Assembly (NCBI GenBank): GCA_016293155.1
Contig: JAEDEU010000008.1
Location: forward strand, 1-31,973
Direction of reading: 5' to 3'
DNA: 31,973 nt
Source: Clostridiaceae bacterium
GTDB taxonomy: Bacteria > Bacillota > Clostridia > Oscillospirales > Butyricicoccaceae
The notes beneath the pieces were generated by a model. It saw only the letters and a list, made by a program, of their open reading frames with translations, was not told the DNA's origin and searched no databases. This document shows, one piece after another, positions 22,567-30,038 of the stretch. Position 1 is the first letter of the stretch, and every line of letters begins with the position of its first letter. A program made the position numbers and the translations under genes.

Positions 22567-22574
22567 CCTTTTTC

Positions 22575-22603
22575 AGTATACCCTAAATTCTGGTGTTCGT
22601 CAA
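22575..22603 (-). promoter_or_regulatory. Promoter for the DEAD-box helicase gene
   Basis: On the minus strand: TTGACG (22603-22598), a 17-base spacer, and TATACT (22580-22575), five of six matches in each box. It lies between the fabD stop and the terminator-like hairpin, 70-100 bases ahead of the helicase TTG start. Confidence 0.75.
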
Positions 22604-22613
22604 ATATTATTGC

Positions 22614-23525
22614 TTATTCCACGACAGAAAGGACATTTTCCATGGTTTCTACTGCGGAGCAGGAGAGTTCTTTGGAGATTCTGCGCGCAAATCCGGTCAG
22701 AGTCTTGCCCGGTCCGAGCTCCAGTGCGGTCTTATGGCCGTCTGCAACCATATTTGCCGCCAGCTCCTTCCAGCGAACCGGGGAAACCATGTGCTTTTCA
22801 AGGTGTGCCGGCATGTCGTCCGTCTTGAGGATTGCACCGGTCACATTGGTGTACAGCGGCATGGACGGCGCGTGGAACGCAATCGAGGAGGCGAACTCGC
22901 GCAGCTCGGCAGCAGCGGGTGCCATCAGCGGGGTGTGGAATGCACCGGAAACCGCCAGCGGTACGGCACGGCGTGCACCGGCTTCCTTGCAGGCAGCACC
23001 GGCGGCCTCGGCGGCGGCGCGCTCACCGGCGATGACCAGCTGACCCTTGCAGTTGTAGTTGACCGGCAGGACAACGCCCTCGGTCTCCGCACAGATTTTT
23101 TCGACAACCGCGTCATCCAGACCGAGGATGGCATACATACAGCCGTCAGTGGAGTCCGCAGCCTTCTGCATCAGCTCACCGCGCTTCTGTACCAGACGGA
23201 AGCCGTCCTCCAGCGAGACAATGCCGGAGGCTGCCAGAGCGGTGTACTCGCCGAGCGAGAAACCGGCACAGGCATCAATTTCCACGCCGCGTTCCTGAAG
23301 CGCTGCAAATGCTGCCATGGAGCAGGTGAAGATTGCAATCTGGCTGTTGATCGTGCGGGAAAGCTCCTCCATCGGGCTTTCAAAGCAGAGCTTTGTAACG
23401 GACTGACCGGTTACATCGCCGGCACACTCAAAGATGCGCTTTGCGGCCTCGCTGTTTTCATACAGGGAAAGACCCATCTGCTCATGCTGAGCGCCCTGAC
23501 CCGGGAAAAAAGCAGTGATTGTCAT
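22614..23525 (-). CDS. fabD: Malonyl-CoA:ACP transacylase FabD
   Basis: Transfers malonyl from CoA to acyl carrier protein for fatty-acid elongation. The protein has 303 residues. GQGAQ is at 9-13, and the nucleophile elbow is GFSLGEY with S90 (commonly GHSLGEY; Phe here is a variant of the residue before Ser). R115 in QKRGELMQ should hold the malonyl carboxylate, and H197 in SGAFHTPLM completes the active site. ATG 23525 has AGGAGG ahead of it. In many Clostridia fabD lies inside the fab operon between fabK and fabG; here it is alone on the opposite strand, diverging from fabH across a 240-base region. I could not find a convincing promoter for it. Confidence 0.95.
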   Translation of the reverse strand: MTITAFFPGQGAQHEQMGLSLYENSEAAKRIFECAGDVTGQSVTKLCFESPMEELSRTINSQIAIFTCSMAAFAALQERGVEIDACAGFSLGEYTALAASGIVSLEDGFRLVQKRGELMQKAADSTDGCMYAILGLDDAVVEKICAETEGVVLPVNYNCKGQLVIAGERAAAEAAGAACKEAGARRAVPLAVSGAFHTPLMAPAAAELREFASSIAFHAPSMPLYTNVTGAILKTDDMPAHLEKHMVSPVRWKELAANMVADGHKTALELGPGKTLTGFARRISKELSCSAVETMENVLSVVE

Positions 23526-23594
23526 TGGTAAACCTCCTGAAATTGTCCTAAAAAATTCGTTTTTTGATGTTAAAATTACAAAACACCCGTTGGT

Positions 23595-23617
23595 TTTCGA
23601 CTTATGTAAGCTCGAAA
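23595..23617. promoter_or_regulatory. Compound inverted repeat in the fabD-fabH intergenic region, candidate operator
   Basis: TTTCGA (23595-23600) and TCGAAA (23612-23617) are perfect inverted arms; between them CTTA-TG-TAAG (23601-23610) is a second inverted repeat with one extra C at 23611. The dyad ends 14 bases before the -35 box of the fabH promoter and lies upstream of fabD on the other strand, as expected for a shared regulator site. It does not match the FapR consensus as I know it. Confidence 0.5.
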
Positions 23618-23631
23618 GTACGTGTGATCGC

Positions 23632-23660
23632 TTGACATCATGCTGTTAGTAAATTATAAT
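23632..23660 (+). promoter_or_regulatory. Consensus sigma-A promoter of the fab operon
   Basis: Perfect TTGACA (23632-23637), 17-base spacer, perfect TATAAT (23655-23660). The start would be near 23667, giving a ~100-base leader before fabH. Such an ideal promoter is normally held back by a repressor; an inverted repeat lies just downstream at 23673-23683. Confidence 0.92.
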
Positions 23661-23672
23661 AAATTAACATAG

Positions 23673-23683
23673 GTTTGTCAAAC
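23673..23683. promoter_or_regulatory. GTTTG-T-CAAAC inverted repeat at the fab operon transcription start, candidate operator
   Basis: A perfect 5-bp dyad around one central base begins about six bases after the predicted start site, a position where a bound repressor would block transcription. The TTTG/CAAA arms are reminiscent of MarR-type FabT/FabR sites, but the spacing is tighter than in those consensus sites as I recall them. Confidence 0.45.
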
Positions 23684-23765
23684 AAGCGACAGACTGACGT
23701 GATGAGACAGAGGATACACCCGCCATTTAACAGGGTGAAGATGTCAAGAAAATGATAAGGGTGTG

Positions 23766-24749
23766 ATGAGCATAGGAAGCGTATTGATAGGTACAGGCAG
23801 CTACCAGCCTGAAACTTGTCTCACCAATCAGATGCTGGAAGGCATGGTTGAGACTTCGGATGAGTGGATCGTCCAGCGCACGGGTATCAAGGAGCGACGG
23901 ATTGCGATCGGAAAATCGACAGCGGAGATTGCACTTCCCGCAGCGCAGAGAGCATTGGAGGACTCCGGAAAGTCTCCGGAGGAAATAGATCTGATTATTG
24001 CATGTACTGCTACGCCGGACAGCTACACACCGTCTCTCAGCTGTGTTTTGCAGGGCAAGTTGGGTGCCAAAAATGCATTTGCATTTGACGTGATTGCAGC
24101 GTGTTCCGGCTTTGTCTATGCGGCGGATATTGCAGACAGCTATATCAAGTGCGGCAAGGCAAAAACCGTTTTGGTTGTGTGTGCAGAGGTGCTCAGCCGC
24201 ATCATTGATTACACAGACCGTTCTACCTGCTGCATTTTTGGTGACGGTGCGGCGGCTGCCGTATTTGAGGCCCGTGAGGGCGAGGAGGGCATTTTGTCCA
24301 CATACATGCGCTCCGACGGTTCCAAGGGTGAGGCGCTGCTGGCAAAGGCACTGCCGGTAGAAGATCCGTTCAGCAGTGACAGAGAATATCCGTCCTCGGA
24401 TCGTTTCCTCAAGATGGACGGCAAGGAAGTCTATCGCTTTACCGCCAAGGCGGTTCCGCAGGCAATTGATGAGGTCATCAAGCAGGCGGGTGTGGATATT
24501 TCCGAGGTGGACTGGATTGTTCCGCATCAGGCAAATACCCGCATCATTGATATGGTGATTCGTCGATATGGTCTGGAACGGGAAAAGGTTTTTGTAAACC
24601 TGCCGTATTACGGCAACACGTCCAGTGCGAGCGTTCCGCTGTGTCTGGATGATATGCGCCGTCAGGGACTTCTGAAAAAGGGTCAGCTGGCAATCTTTGT
24701 CGGCTTCGGCGGCGGACTGACCTACGGTTCGATTTTGATTCGTATTTAA
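23766..24749 (+). CDS. fabH: 3-oxoacyl-ACP synthase III FabH
   Basis: Condenses an acyl-CoA primer (acetyl- or branched-chain) with malonyl-ACP to start fatty-acid synthesis. The protein has 327 residues from ATG 23766; the preceding GTG 23763 is in frame but too close to the AAGGG site. The catalytic triad is complete: C113 in AACSGFVYA, H254 in PHQANTRI and N284 in YYGNTSSASVP. It is the first gene after the consensus promoter and so sets the level of the whole operon. Primer preference cannot be read from the sequence with confidence. Confidence 0.96.
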   Translation: MSIGSVLIGTGSYQPETCLTNQMLEGMVETSDEWIVQRTGIKERRIAIGKSTAEIALPAAQRALEDSGKSPEEIDLIIACTATPDSYTPSLSCVLQGKLGAKNAFAFDVIAACSGFVYAADIADSYIKCGKAKTVLVVCAEVLSRIIDYTDRSTCCIFGDGAAAAVFEAREGEEGILSTYMRSDGSKGEALLAKALPVEDPFSSDREYPSSDRFLKMDGKEVYRFTAKAVPQAIDEVIKQAGVDISEVDWIVPHQANTRIIDMVIRRYGLEREKVFVNLPYYGNTSSASVPLCLDDMRRQGLLKKGQLAIFVGFGGGLTYGSILIRI

Positions 24750-24778
24750 TTGGGTTTGCAGTTTAGTGAGGTAATAGA

Positions 24779-25726
24779 ATGAAGACCAAAATTACAGAGC
24801 TTTTGGGCATTGAGTATCCGGTCATTCAGGGTGCGATGGCATGGATTGCGGAGGAGCATCTGGCAGCTGCCGTTTCCAATGCGGGCGGTCTGGGCATTAT
24901 CGCAGGCGCCGCGGCGCCGATTGATGTGCTGCGCAAGTCCATTCGTGCCTGCAAGGAGATGACGGACAAGCCGTTTGCGGTGAATATTATGCTGCTCAGC
25001 CCGAATGCGGATGATCTGGCTCAGCTGGTCATCGACGAGGGCATCAAGGCGGTTACCACAGGCGCCGGCTCTCCGGGCAAGTACATGGCAGCGTGGAAGG
25101 ATGCGGGCATCAAGGTCATGCCGGTCGTTTCCTCGGTTGCACTGGCAAAGCGCATGGTTCGTTCCGGCGCGGATGCAATCATCGCAGAGGGCATGGAGTC
25201 CGGCGGACATATCGGCGAGACCACAACAATGGCTCTGCTGCCGCAGGTTGTTGACGCAGTTGACGTTCCGGTTATCTGCGCCGGCGGCGTTGCGGACGGA
25301 CGCGGTATGGCGGCAGCCATGATGATGGGCGCGCAGGGCGTTCAGTGTGGTACGATTTTCCTCGCAGCAGATGAGTGCGTCATTTCGGATAAGTACCGCG
25401 AGCTGATCCTCAAGGCGAAGGACATCTCTACTGTCGTCACCGGTAAGGCAAACGGTCATCCGGTACGTTCGCTCAAGACTCCGCTCAGCCGCAAGCTGCT
25501 GGATATGGAGGGTCATATCGACGAGCGCACGCTGGAGGAAATCGAAACCGCAACCGCAGGCTCGCTGCGCAAGGCGGTACAGGACGGTAACTACGAGGAA
25601 GGCACGTTTATGTCCGGTCAGATCGCTGGTCTGGTCAACAAAACCGGCACGTGCAGAGAACTGATCGAGTACATGGTACACGGTGCGGAGGATCTGCTGA
25701 AGAATGCACCGTCCCTGCTTGGATGA
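24779..25726 (+). CDS. fabK: Enoyl-ACP reductase FabK (FMN-dependent)
   Basis: Reduces trans-2-enoyl-ACP in the last step of each elongation cycle, using FMN and NAD(P)H. The protein has 315 residues in a TIM-barrel of the nitronate monooxygenase/FabK family. IQGAMAWIA near the N-terminus, the catalytic block SGGHIGETTT with H144, and the phosphate-binding ICAGGVADGRGM and GAQGVQCGTIF segments are present. No FabI is seen in the window. Because nitronate monooxygenases are similar, the operon context between fabH and fabG is what makes FabK the preferred call. ATG 24779 follows a GAGGT site. Confidence 0.95.
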   Translation: MKTKITELLGIEYPVIQGAMAWIAEEHLAAAVSNAGGLGIIAGAAAPIDVLRKSIRACKEMTDKPFAVNIMLLSPNADDLAQLVIDEGIKAVTTGAGSPGKYMAAWKDAGIKVMPVVSSVALAKRMVRSGADAIIAEGMESGGHIGETTTMALLPQVVDAVDVPVICAGGVADGRGMAAAMMMGAQGVQCGTIFLAADECVISDKYRELILKAKDISTVVTGKANGHPVRSLKTPLSRKLLDMEGHIDERTLEEIETATAGSLRKAVQDGNYEEGTFMSGQIAGLVNKTGTCRELIEYMVHGAEDLLKNAPSLLG

Positions 25727-25733
25727 ATCATTT

Positions 25734-25754
25734 CGGCCGGGACAGAACCGGCTG
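25734..25754 (+). other. Intercistronic hairpin between fabK and fabG
   Basis: CGGCCGG (25734-25740) pairs with CCGGCTG (25748-25754), seven pairs including one G-T, with loop GACAGAA. No T-run follows, so it is not a terminator. It occupies most of the 50-base gap and may affect mRNA stability or processing. Confidence 0.5.
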
Positions 25755-25776
25755 AAAGCATTGAAAAGGAGAACAA

Positions 25777-26511
25777 ATGGGAGAATTAGCCATTATTACC
25801 GGTGCATCCCGCGGAATTGGCGCGGCGATTGCAAAGAAGCTGGCACAGGACGGATATGATGTAGTCCTCAACTGTGTATCCAATGTCGCAAAGGCAGAGG
25901 CTGTTGCAGAGGAATGCCGTGCATTCGGTGTGACTGCGGTTGCCAAGGCATGGGATGTAGCGGACTATGATGCGTGCAAGACTGCACTGGCAGAGATCAA
26001 GAAGGAGCTGGGCGTCCCGGCTGTTCTGGTCAACAATGCAGGCATTACGCGCGATGGTCTGCTGATCCGCATGAAGCCGGAGCAGTTCGATGCGGTAATC
26101 TCGGCAAACCTGAAGGGCTGCTTCAACATGCTCAGCCTGGTTTCCGCCATGATGGTTCGCGCAAAGCGCGGACGCATCGTCAATATCGCATCCGTCACCG
26201 GTCTTCACGGCAATGCAGGTCAGGTCAATTATGCTGCGGCAAAGGCGGGCGTGATCGGCATGACCAAGACCGCGGCCAAGGAGCTTGGCGCACGCGGCAT
26301 TACGGTGAATGCAATTGCTCCGGGCTTTATCGAGACCGATATGACGGATGTCCTTTCGGATGAGATCAAGGAAGGCGCAAACAAGCAGATTCCGCTCGGT
26401 CACTTCGGCAAGCCGGAGGATATTGCGGGTGCAGCAGCATTTCTCGCCTCGGACAGCGCGTCGTATGTGACCGGTCAGGTACTGGTTGTGGACGGCGGTC
26501 TGGCGATGTAA
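25777..26511 (+). CDS. fabG: 3-oxoacyl-ACP reductase FabG
   Basis: NADPH-dependent reduction of beta-ketoacyl-ACP. This is a classical short-chain dehydrogenase of 244 residues. The cofactor motif is TGASRGIG (8-15), NNAG follows the central strand, and the catalytic residues are S139 (NIASVTG), Y152 and K156 (NYAAAKAG). The C-terminus has SYVTGQVLVVDGG, typical of FabG. ATG 25777 is preceded by AAAAGGAGA. Operon position between fabK and fabF fixes the role despite many SDR paralogs. Confidence 0.96.
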   Translation: MGELAIITGASRGIGAAIAKKLAQDGYDVVLNCVSNVAKAEAVAEECRAFGVTAVAKAWDVADYDACKTALAEIKKELGVPAVLVNNAGITRDGLLIRMKPEQFDAVISANLKGCFNMLSLVSAMMVRAKRGRIVNIASVTGLHGNAGQVNYAAAKAGVIGMTKTAAKELGARGITVNAIAPGFIETDMTDVLSDEIKEGANKQIPLGHFGKPEDIAGAAAFLASDSASYVTGQVLVVDGGLAM

Positions 26512-26524
26512 GGAGGAAAACAGG

Positions 26525-27763
26525 ATGGAACGTGTAGTAATTACCGGTATGGGTGCCGTAACTCCGGTCGGTTTGAATGTCGAGGAATTTTGGAAAGGCA
26601 TTCAGGAAGGCAAAAACGGCATCGGAACGCTGAGTGCATTTGATACCGAAAATTTCAAGGTGAAGGTAGCGGCTGAGGTCAAGGATTTTGATCCGACCGT
26701 TTATATTGATAAGAAGGAAGCAAAGCGCATGGGTCGCTTCAGCCAGTTTGCGGTTGCAGCGGCACAGGAGGCAATGGCGCAGTCCGGCCTCAAGGAAAGC
26801 GGCTTTGACCCGCTGCGTGCCGGCGTGATATTCGGCTCCGGCATCGGCGGCATGGAGGTTCTTGAGGAAGGCAAGCAGGCAATGATGGAAAAGGGTCCGC
26901 GCCGTGTTTCGCCGTTTGCGATTCCTATGATGATCAGCAATATGGCCGCTGCGCATATTTCCATGGCGCACGGTTTGCAGGGACAGAGCTACTGCCCGGT
27001 CAGTGCATGTGCAACTTCCACGCATGCAATCGGTGAGGCAATGCGTGCGATTCGCCACGGATATCTGGATGTCTGTGTAGCAGGCGGCTCGGAAGCGGCA
27101 ATCACGGAGGTTGCGGTTGCAGGCTTCATGAACATGCACGCGCTGACCACTGAGCCGGATCCGGAAAAGGCGTGCTGTCCGTTCGATCAGAGCAGAAGCG
27201 GCTTTGTTATGGGCGAGGGCGCGGGAGCTCTGGTTCTGGAGAGCCTGAGCCATGCACTGGCGCGCGGCGCGAAGATTTATGGCGAGGTTGCCGGTTACGG
27301 CGCGACCTCGGATGCACATCATATCACTGCTCCGGATCCGACCGGCAATATTCCGGCAAGAGCAATGACACTGGCGATTGAGGATGCAGGTCTGACGCCG
27401 GCGGATGTCGATTATATCAACGCACACGGCACCTCCACACCGGTCAATGATCCGTGCGAAACCAAGGCGATCAAGATTGCCTTCGGTGATGCGGCATCCA
27501 AGGTGAAGATTTCCTCTACCAAGTCCATGACCGGACATCTGCTGGGTGCAGCAGGCGCGGTTGAGGCGATTGCCTGTGCAAAGGCGATGGAAACCGGCAT
27601 TATTCCGCCGACCATCCATCTGAATAACCCGGATGAGGAATGCGATCTGGATTATGTTCCGAACACTGCGGCAGAGCTGCCGGAGGCAAAGGTTGCAATT
27701 TCCAATTCGCTGGGCTTTGGCGGTCACAACGCCACGATTCTGATTAAGAAATACGAGGGCTGA
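26525..27763 (+). CDS. fabF: 3-oxoacyl-ACP synthase II FabF
   Basis: Elongating condensing enzyme, 412 residues. The active site is complete: C162 in SACATSTHAIGEA, H301 in NAHGTSTPVND and H338 in SMTGHLLGAAG. The N-terminus RVVITGMGAVTPVG is the standard FabF start, so ATG 26525 with its AGGAGG site is chosen over the in-frame start upstream at 26486. The stop is followed within seven bases by the accB start; the accB ribosome site lies inside the end of fabF. Confidence 0.97.
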   Translation: MERVVITGMGAVTPVGLNVEEFWKGIQEGKNGIGTLSAFDTENFKVKVAAEVKDFDPTVYIDKKEAKRMGRFSQFAVAAAQEAMAQSGLKESGFDPLRAGVIFGSGIGGMEVLEEGKQAMMEKGPRRVSPFAIPMMISNMAAAHISMAHGLQGQSYCPVSACATSTHAIGEAMRAIRHGYLDVCVAGGSEAAITEVAVAGFMNMHALTTEPDPEKACCPFDQSRSGFVMGEGAGALVLESLSHALARGAKIYGEVAGYGATSDAHHITAPDPTGNIPARAMTLAIEDAGLTPADVDYINAHGTSTPVNDPCETKAIKIAFGDAASKVKISSTKSMTGHLLGAAGAVEAIACAKAMETGIIPPTIHLNNPDEECDLDYVPNTAAELPEAKVAISNSLGFGGHNATILIKKYEG

Positions 27764-27769
27764 GCCGTG

Positions 27770-28219
27770 ATGGAATTAAAAGAATTAAAGGAATTCGCGT
27801 TTGAGTGCATGGATAAGGTAGCTGCAAAAAATCTTGCACACTTCTCCCTGTCCGGCGAGGATTTCAGCATTACAATTGAAACACATGCACCGGCAGCGCC
27901 GGTCGCTGCAGCTCCGGCTGCACCGGCGCCGGTTGCGGTTTCTGCGACGGCTGCGGCAGCAGCAGAGGAGCCGGAGGAATATACCGGTACGGTCGTACCG
28001 GCTCCGCTGGTCGGCACCTTCTATGCGGCAAATTCTCCGGAGGAGCCGCCGATTGTCGAGATTGGCAGCAAGGTCGCCAAGGGGGATCCGCTGTGCATCA
28101 TCGAGGCGATGAAGACGATGAACTCCATCGTAAGCCCGTGCGACGGTACGGTCAGCAGAATTTTGGTTCAGAACGGCGATCTGGTTGAATATAAGCAGCC
28201 GCTGTTCGTGATCGAATAA
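27770..28219 (+). CDS. accB: Acetyl-CoA carboxylase biotin carboxyl carrier protein AccB
   Basis: Carries the biotin that shuttles carboxylate between AccC and AccAD. The protein has 149 residues from ATG 27770. A short N-terminal helix region is followed by an Ala/Pro-rich mobile linker (~42-70) and the biotinyl domain. The biotin attaches to K115 in EAMKTM, 35 residues from the C-terminus, as is typical. GAGGG at 27755-27759 serves either ATG 27770 (10-base gap) or the adjacent GTG 27767 (7-base gap); one residue differs. It lies between fabF and fabZ as in other Clostridia. Confidence 0.95.
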   Translation: MELKELKEFAFECMDKVAAKNLAHFSLSGEDFSITIETHAPAAPVAAAPAAPAPVAVSATAAAAAEEPEEYTGTVVPAPLVGTFYAANSPEEPPIVEIGSKVAKGDPLCIIEAMKTMNSIVSPCDGTVSRILVQNGDLVEYKQPLFVIE

Positions 28220-28231
28220 CGGAGGTGCAGC

Positions 28232-28663
28232 ATGGTTTACAACACAGAGCAGATTAAGGAAATCATCCCGCATCGTGATCCGATGCTGATGGTGGATGAG
28301 ATTACGGAGATGGATCTTGAGGCGGTTACCGTTGTCGGCAAAAAGCATCTGACCGGCGATGAGCTGTTTTTCCCGGGACATTTTCCGGGCAATCCGGTTA
28401 TGCCGGGCGTATTCATCATCGAGGCGCTGGCGCAGACCGGCGCATGTGCAATCCTGTCTCTGCCGCAGTTTAAGGGCAAAACCGGATACTTCGCCTCCTG
28501 GGACAAGATTAAGTTCCGCAGAAAGGTTCTGCCGGGCGACACCCTGACGCTCAAGGTGAAGATGGTCAAGATGCGCGGTCCGATGGTTGTCGCAGAGGGC
28601 GAGGCCTTTGTCGGAGACGAAAAGGCTGCACAGGGCGTATTTACCTGTGCGATCGGAGACTAA
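28232..28663 (+). CDS. fabZ: 3-hydroxyacyl-ACP dehydratase FabZ
   Basis: Dehydrates beta-hydroxyacyl-ACP to enoyl-ACP. The protein has 143 residues with a hot-dog fold. The catalytic pair is H50 in FPGHFPGNPVMPG and E64 in IIEALAQTGA. The N-terminus contains the family block IPHRDPMLMVDEI. GGAGG lies close upstream of ATG 28232. No fabA or fabM is visible here, so unsaturated fatty-acid synthesis, if any, must be encoded elsewhere. Confidence 0.97.
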   Translation: MVYNTEQIKEIIPHRDPMLMVDEITEMDLEAVTVVGKKHLTGDELFFPGHFPGNPVMPGVFIIEALAQTGACAILSLPQFKGKTGYFASWDKIKFRRKVLPGDTLTLKVKMVKMRGPMVVAEGEAFVGDEKAAQGVFTCAIGD

Positions 28664-28667
28664 ACCA

Positions 28668-30020
28668 ATGTTCAGAAAGATTTTAATTGCAAACCGCGGA
28701 GAAATTGCAGTACGCATTATCCGCGCCTGCCGCGATATGGGCATCATCAGCGTTGCCGTGTACTCCGAGGCGGATAAGGAAGCGCTTCATGCGCAGATTG
28801 CGGATGAGGCGGTATGCATCGGTCCTGCCGCGGCAAAGGAAAGCTATCTGAATATCAGCAATATCATCTCGGCGGCGGTCGGCGCCGGTGCAGAGGCGAT
28901 TCACCCGGGTTATGGATTTTTGTCCGAGAATCCGGATTTTGCCCATGCCTGCGCGGAAAACGGTCTGGCGTTTATCGGCCCGACCGAAGAGACCATCCGC
29001 AAGATGGGCGATAAGGCGACCGCACGCGCCATGGCAATCGAGGCGGGCGTCCCGCTTGCGATGGGCTCGGACGGCATCGTAGAGACGCTGGATGACGCAG
29101 CGGAATGGGCAGAGCGCATCGGCTATCCGGTGATGATTAAGGCATCCTCCGGAGGCGGCGGCAAGGGCATCCGCGTAGCGGAAACGCCGAGCGAGCTGAA
29201 GGCGGCATTTGAATCCGCGTCCAGCGAGGCGGTCGCAAACTTCGGCGACGGACGCCTGTACATGGAACGCTATATTAAGAACCCGCGCCACATTGAGGTG
29301 CAGATTCTGGGCGATCAGCACGGCAATGTCGTGCACCTGTTCGAGCGTGAGTGCTCCATTCAGCGCCGTCATCAGAAGCTGATTGAGGAAGCACCGTCCC
29401 CGTTCATTGACGATGAAATTCGTCAGAATATGGGCAGATGTGCGGTCAATCTCGCCAAGCGCGCAGGCTATCACGGCGCGGGCACGATTGAATTTCTGGT
29501 GGACGATCAGAAGAATTTCTTCTTCTGTGAGATGAATACCCGCATTCAGGTCGAGCATCCGGTTACCGAGATGGTCACCGGAGTGGATTTGGTCTGTGAA
29601 CAGATCCGCGTTGCAGCAGGCGAGGAGTTGGGCTATACGCAGGAGGATATCCGTCTGAACGGTCACGCAATCGAATGCCGTATCAATGCCGAGGATCCGG
29701 CGTGCAACTTTGCGCCGCGTCCGGGAAAGATCGAATCCATGTATGTTGCAGGCGGTCCCGGCATCCGTGTGGACTGCGGTGTGTACCATGGTTACACGAT
29801 CCCGCCGTTTTATGACAGCATGATTGCAAAGCTGATTGCGCACGGCACAACCCGTGAGCAGGCAACTGCCCGCCTCCGCCGCGCAATTACCGAAATGCTG
29901 TTTGAGGGAATTGTGACAAGCTCGGACTATCAGCTGGGCATCTTGATGTCGGAAGCATTTGAAAAGTTTGAGTTTAACACCAATTCGATTGAAAACGGTG
30001 ACTTTTTCCCAGAAAACTGA
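28668..30020 (+). CDS. accC: Acetyl-CoA carboxylase biotin carboxylase subunit AccC
   Basis: ATP-dependent carboxylation of biotin on AccB. The protein has 450 residues. It starts MFRKILIANRGEIAVRII at ATG 28668, four bases after fabZ, with GGAG in the end of fabZ; the frame is open further upstream inside fabZ but homology begins here. The ATP-grasp glycine loop is at 162-165 (KASSGGGGKG, K158 before it), and E288 in EMNTRIQVEHPVTEM is a metal ligand, the same numbers as in E. coli AccC within one or two residues. Confidence 0.97.
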   Translation: MFRKILIANRGEIAVRIIRACRDMGIISVAVYSEADKEALHAQIADEAVCIGPAAAKESYLNISNIISAAVGAGAEAIHPGYGFLSENPDFAHACAENGLAFIGPTEETIRKMGDKATARAMAIEAGVPLAMGSDGIVETLDDAAEWAERIGYPVMIKASSGGGGKGIRVAETPSELKAAFESASSEAVANFGDGRLYMERYIKNPRHIEVQILGDQHGNVVHLFERECSIQRRHQKLIEEAPSPFIDDEIRQNMGRCAVNLAKRAGYHGAGTIEFLVDDQKNFFFCEMNTRIQVEHPVTEMVTGVDLVCEQIRVAAGEELGYTQEDIRLNGHAIECRINAEDPACNFAPRPGKIESMYVAGGPGIRVDCGVYHGYTIPPFYDSMIAKLIAHGTTREQATARLRRAITEMLFEGIVTSSDYQLGILMSEAFEKFEFNTNSIENGDFFPEN

Positions 30021-30038
30021 CAGTCAGGAGGAATCGCT

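Noticed and set aside
23595..23617. FapR operator
   Set aside because: The dyad arms do not fit the FapR consensus (TTAGTACCTGATACTAA-like) as I know it, so it is reported only as an unassigned candidate operator.
23526..23640. Promoter for fabD on the minus strand
   Set aside because: Several A/T-rich hexamers exist, but none has both a reasonable -10 and -35 at 16-18 bases; I would not assign one.
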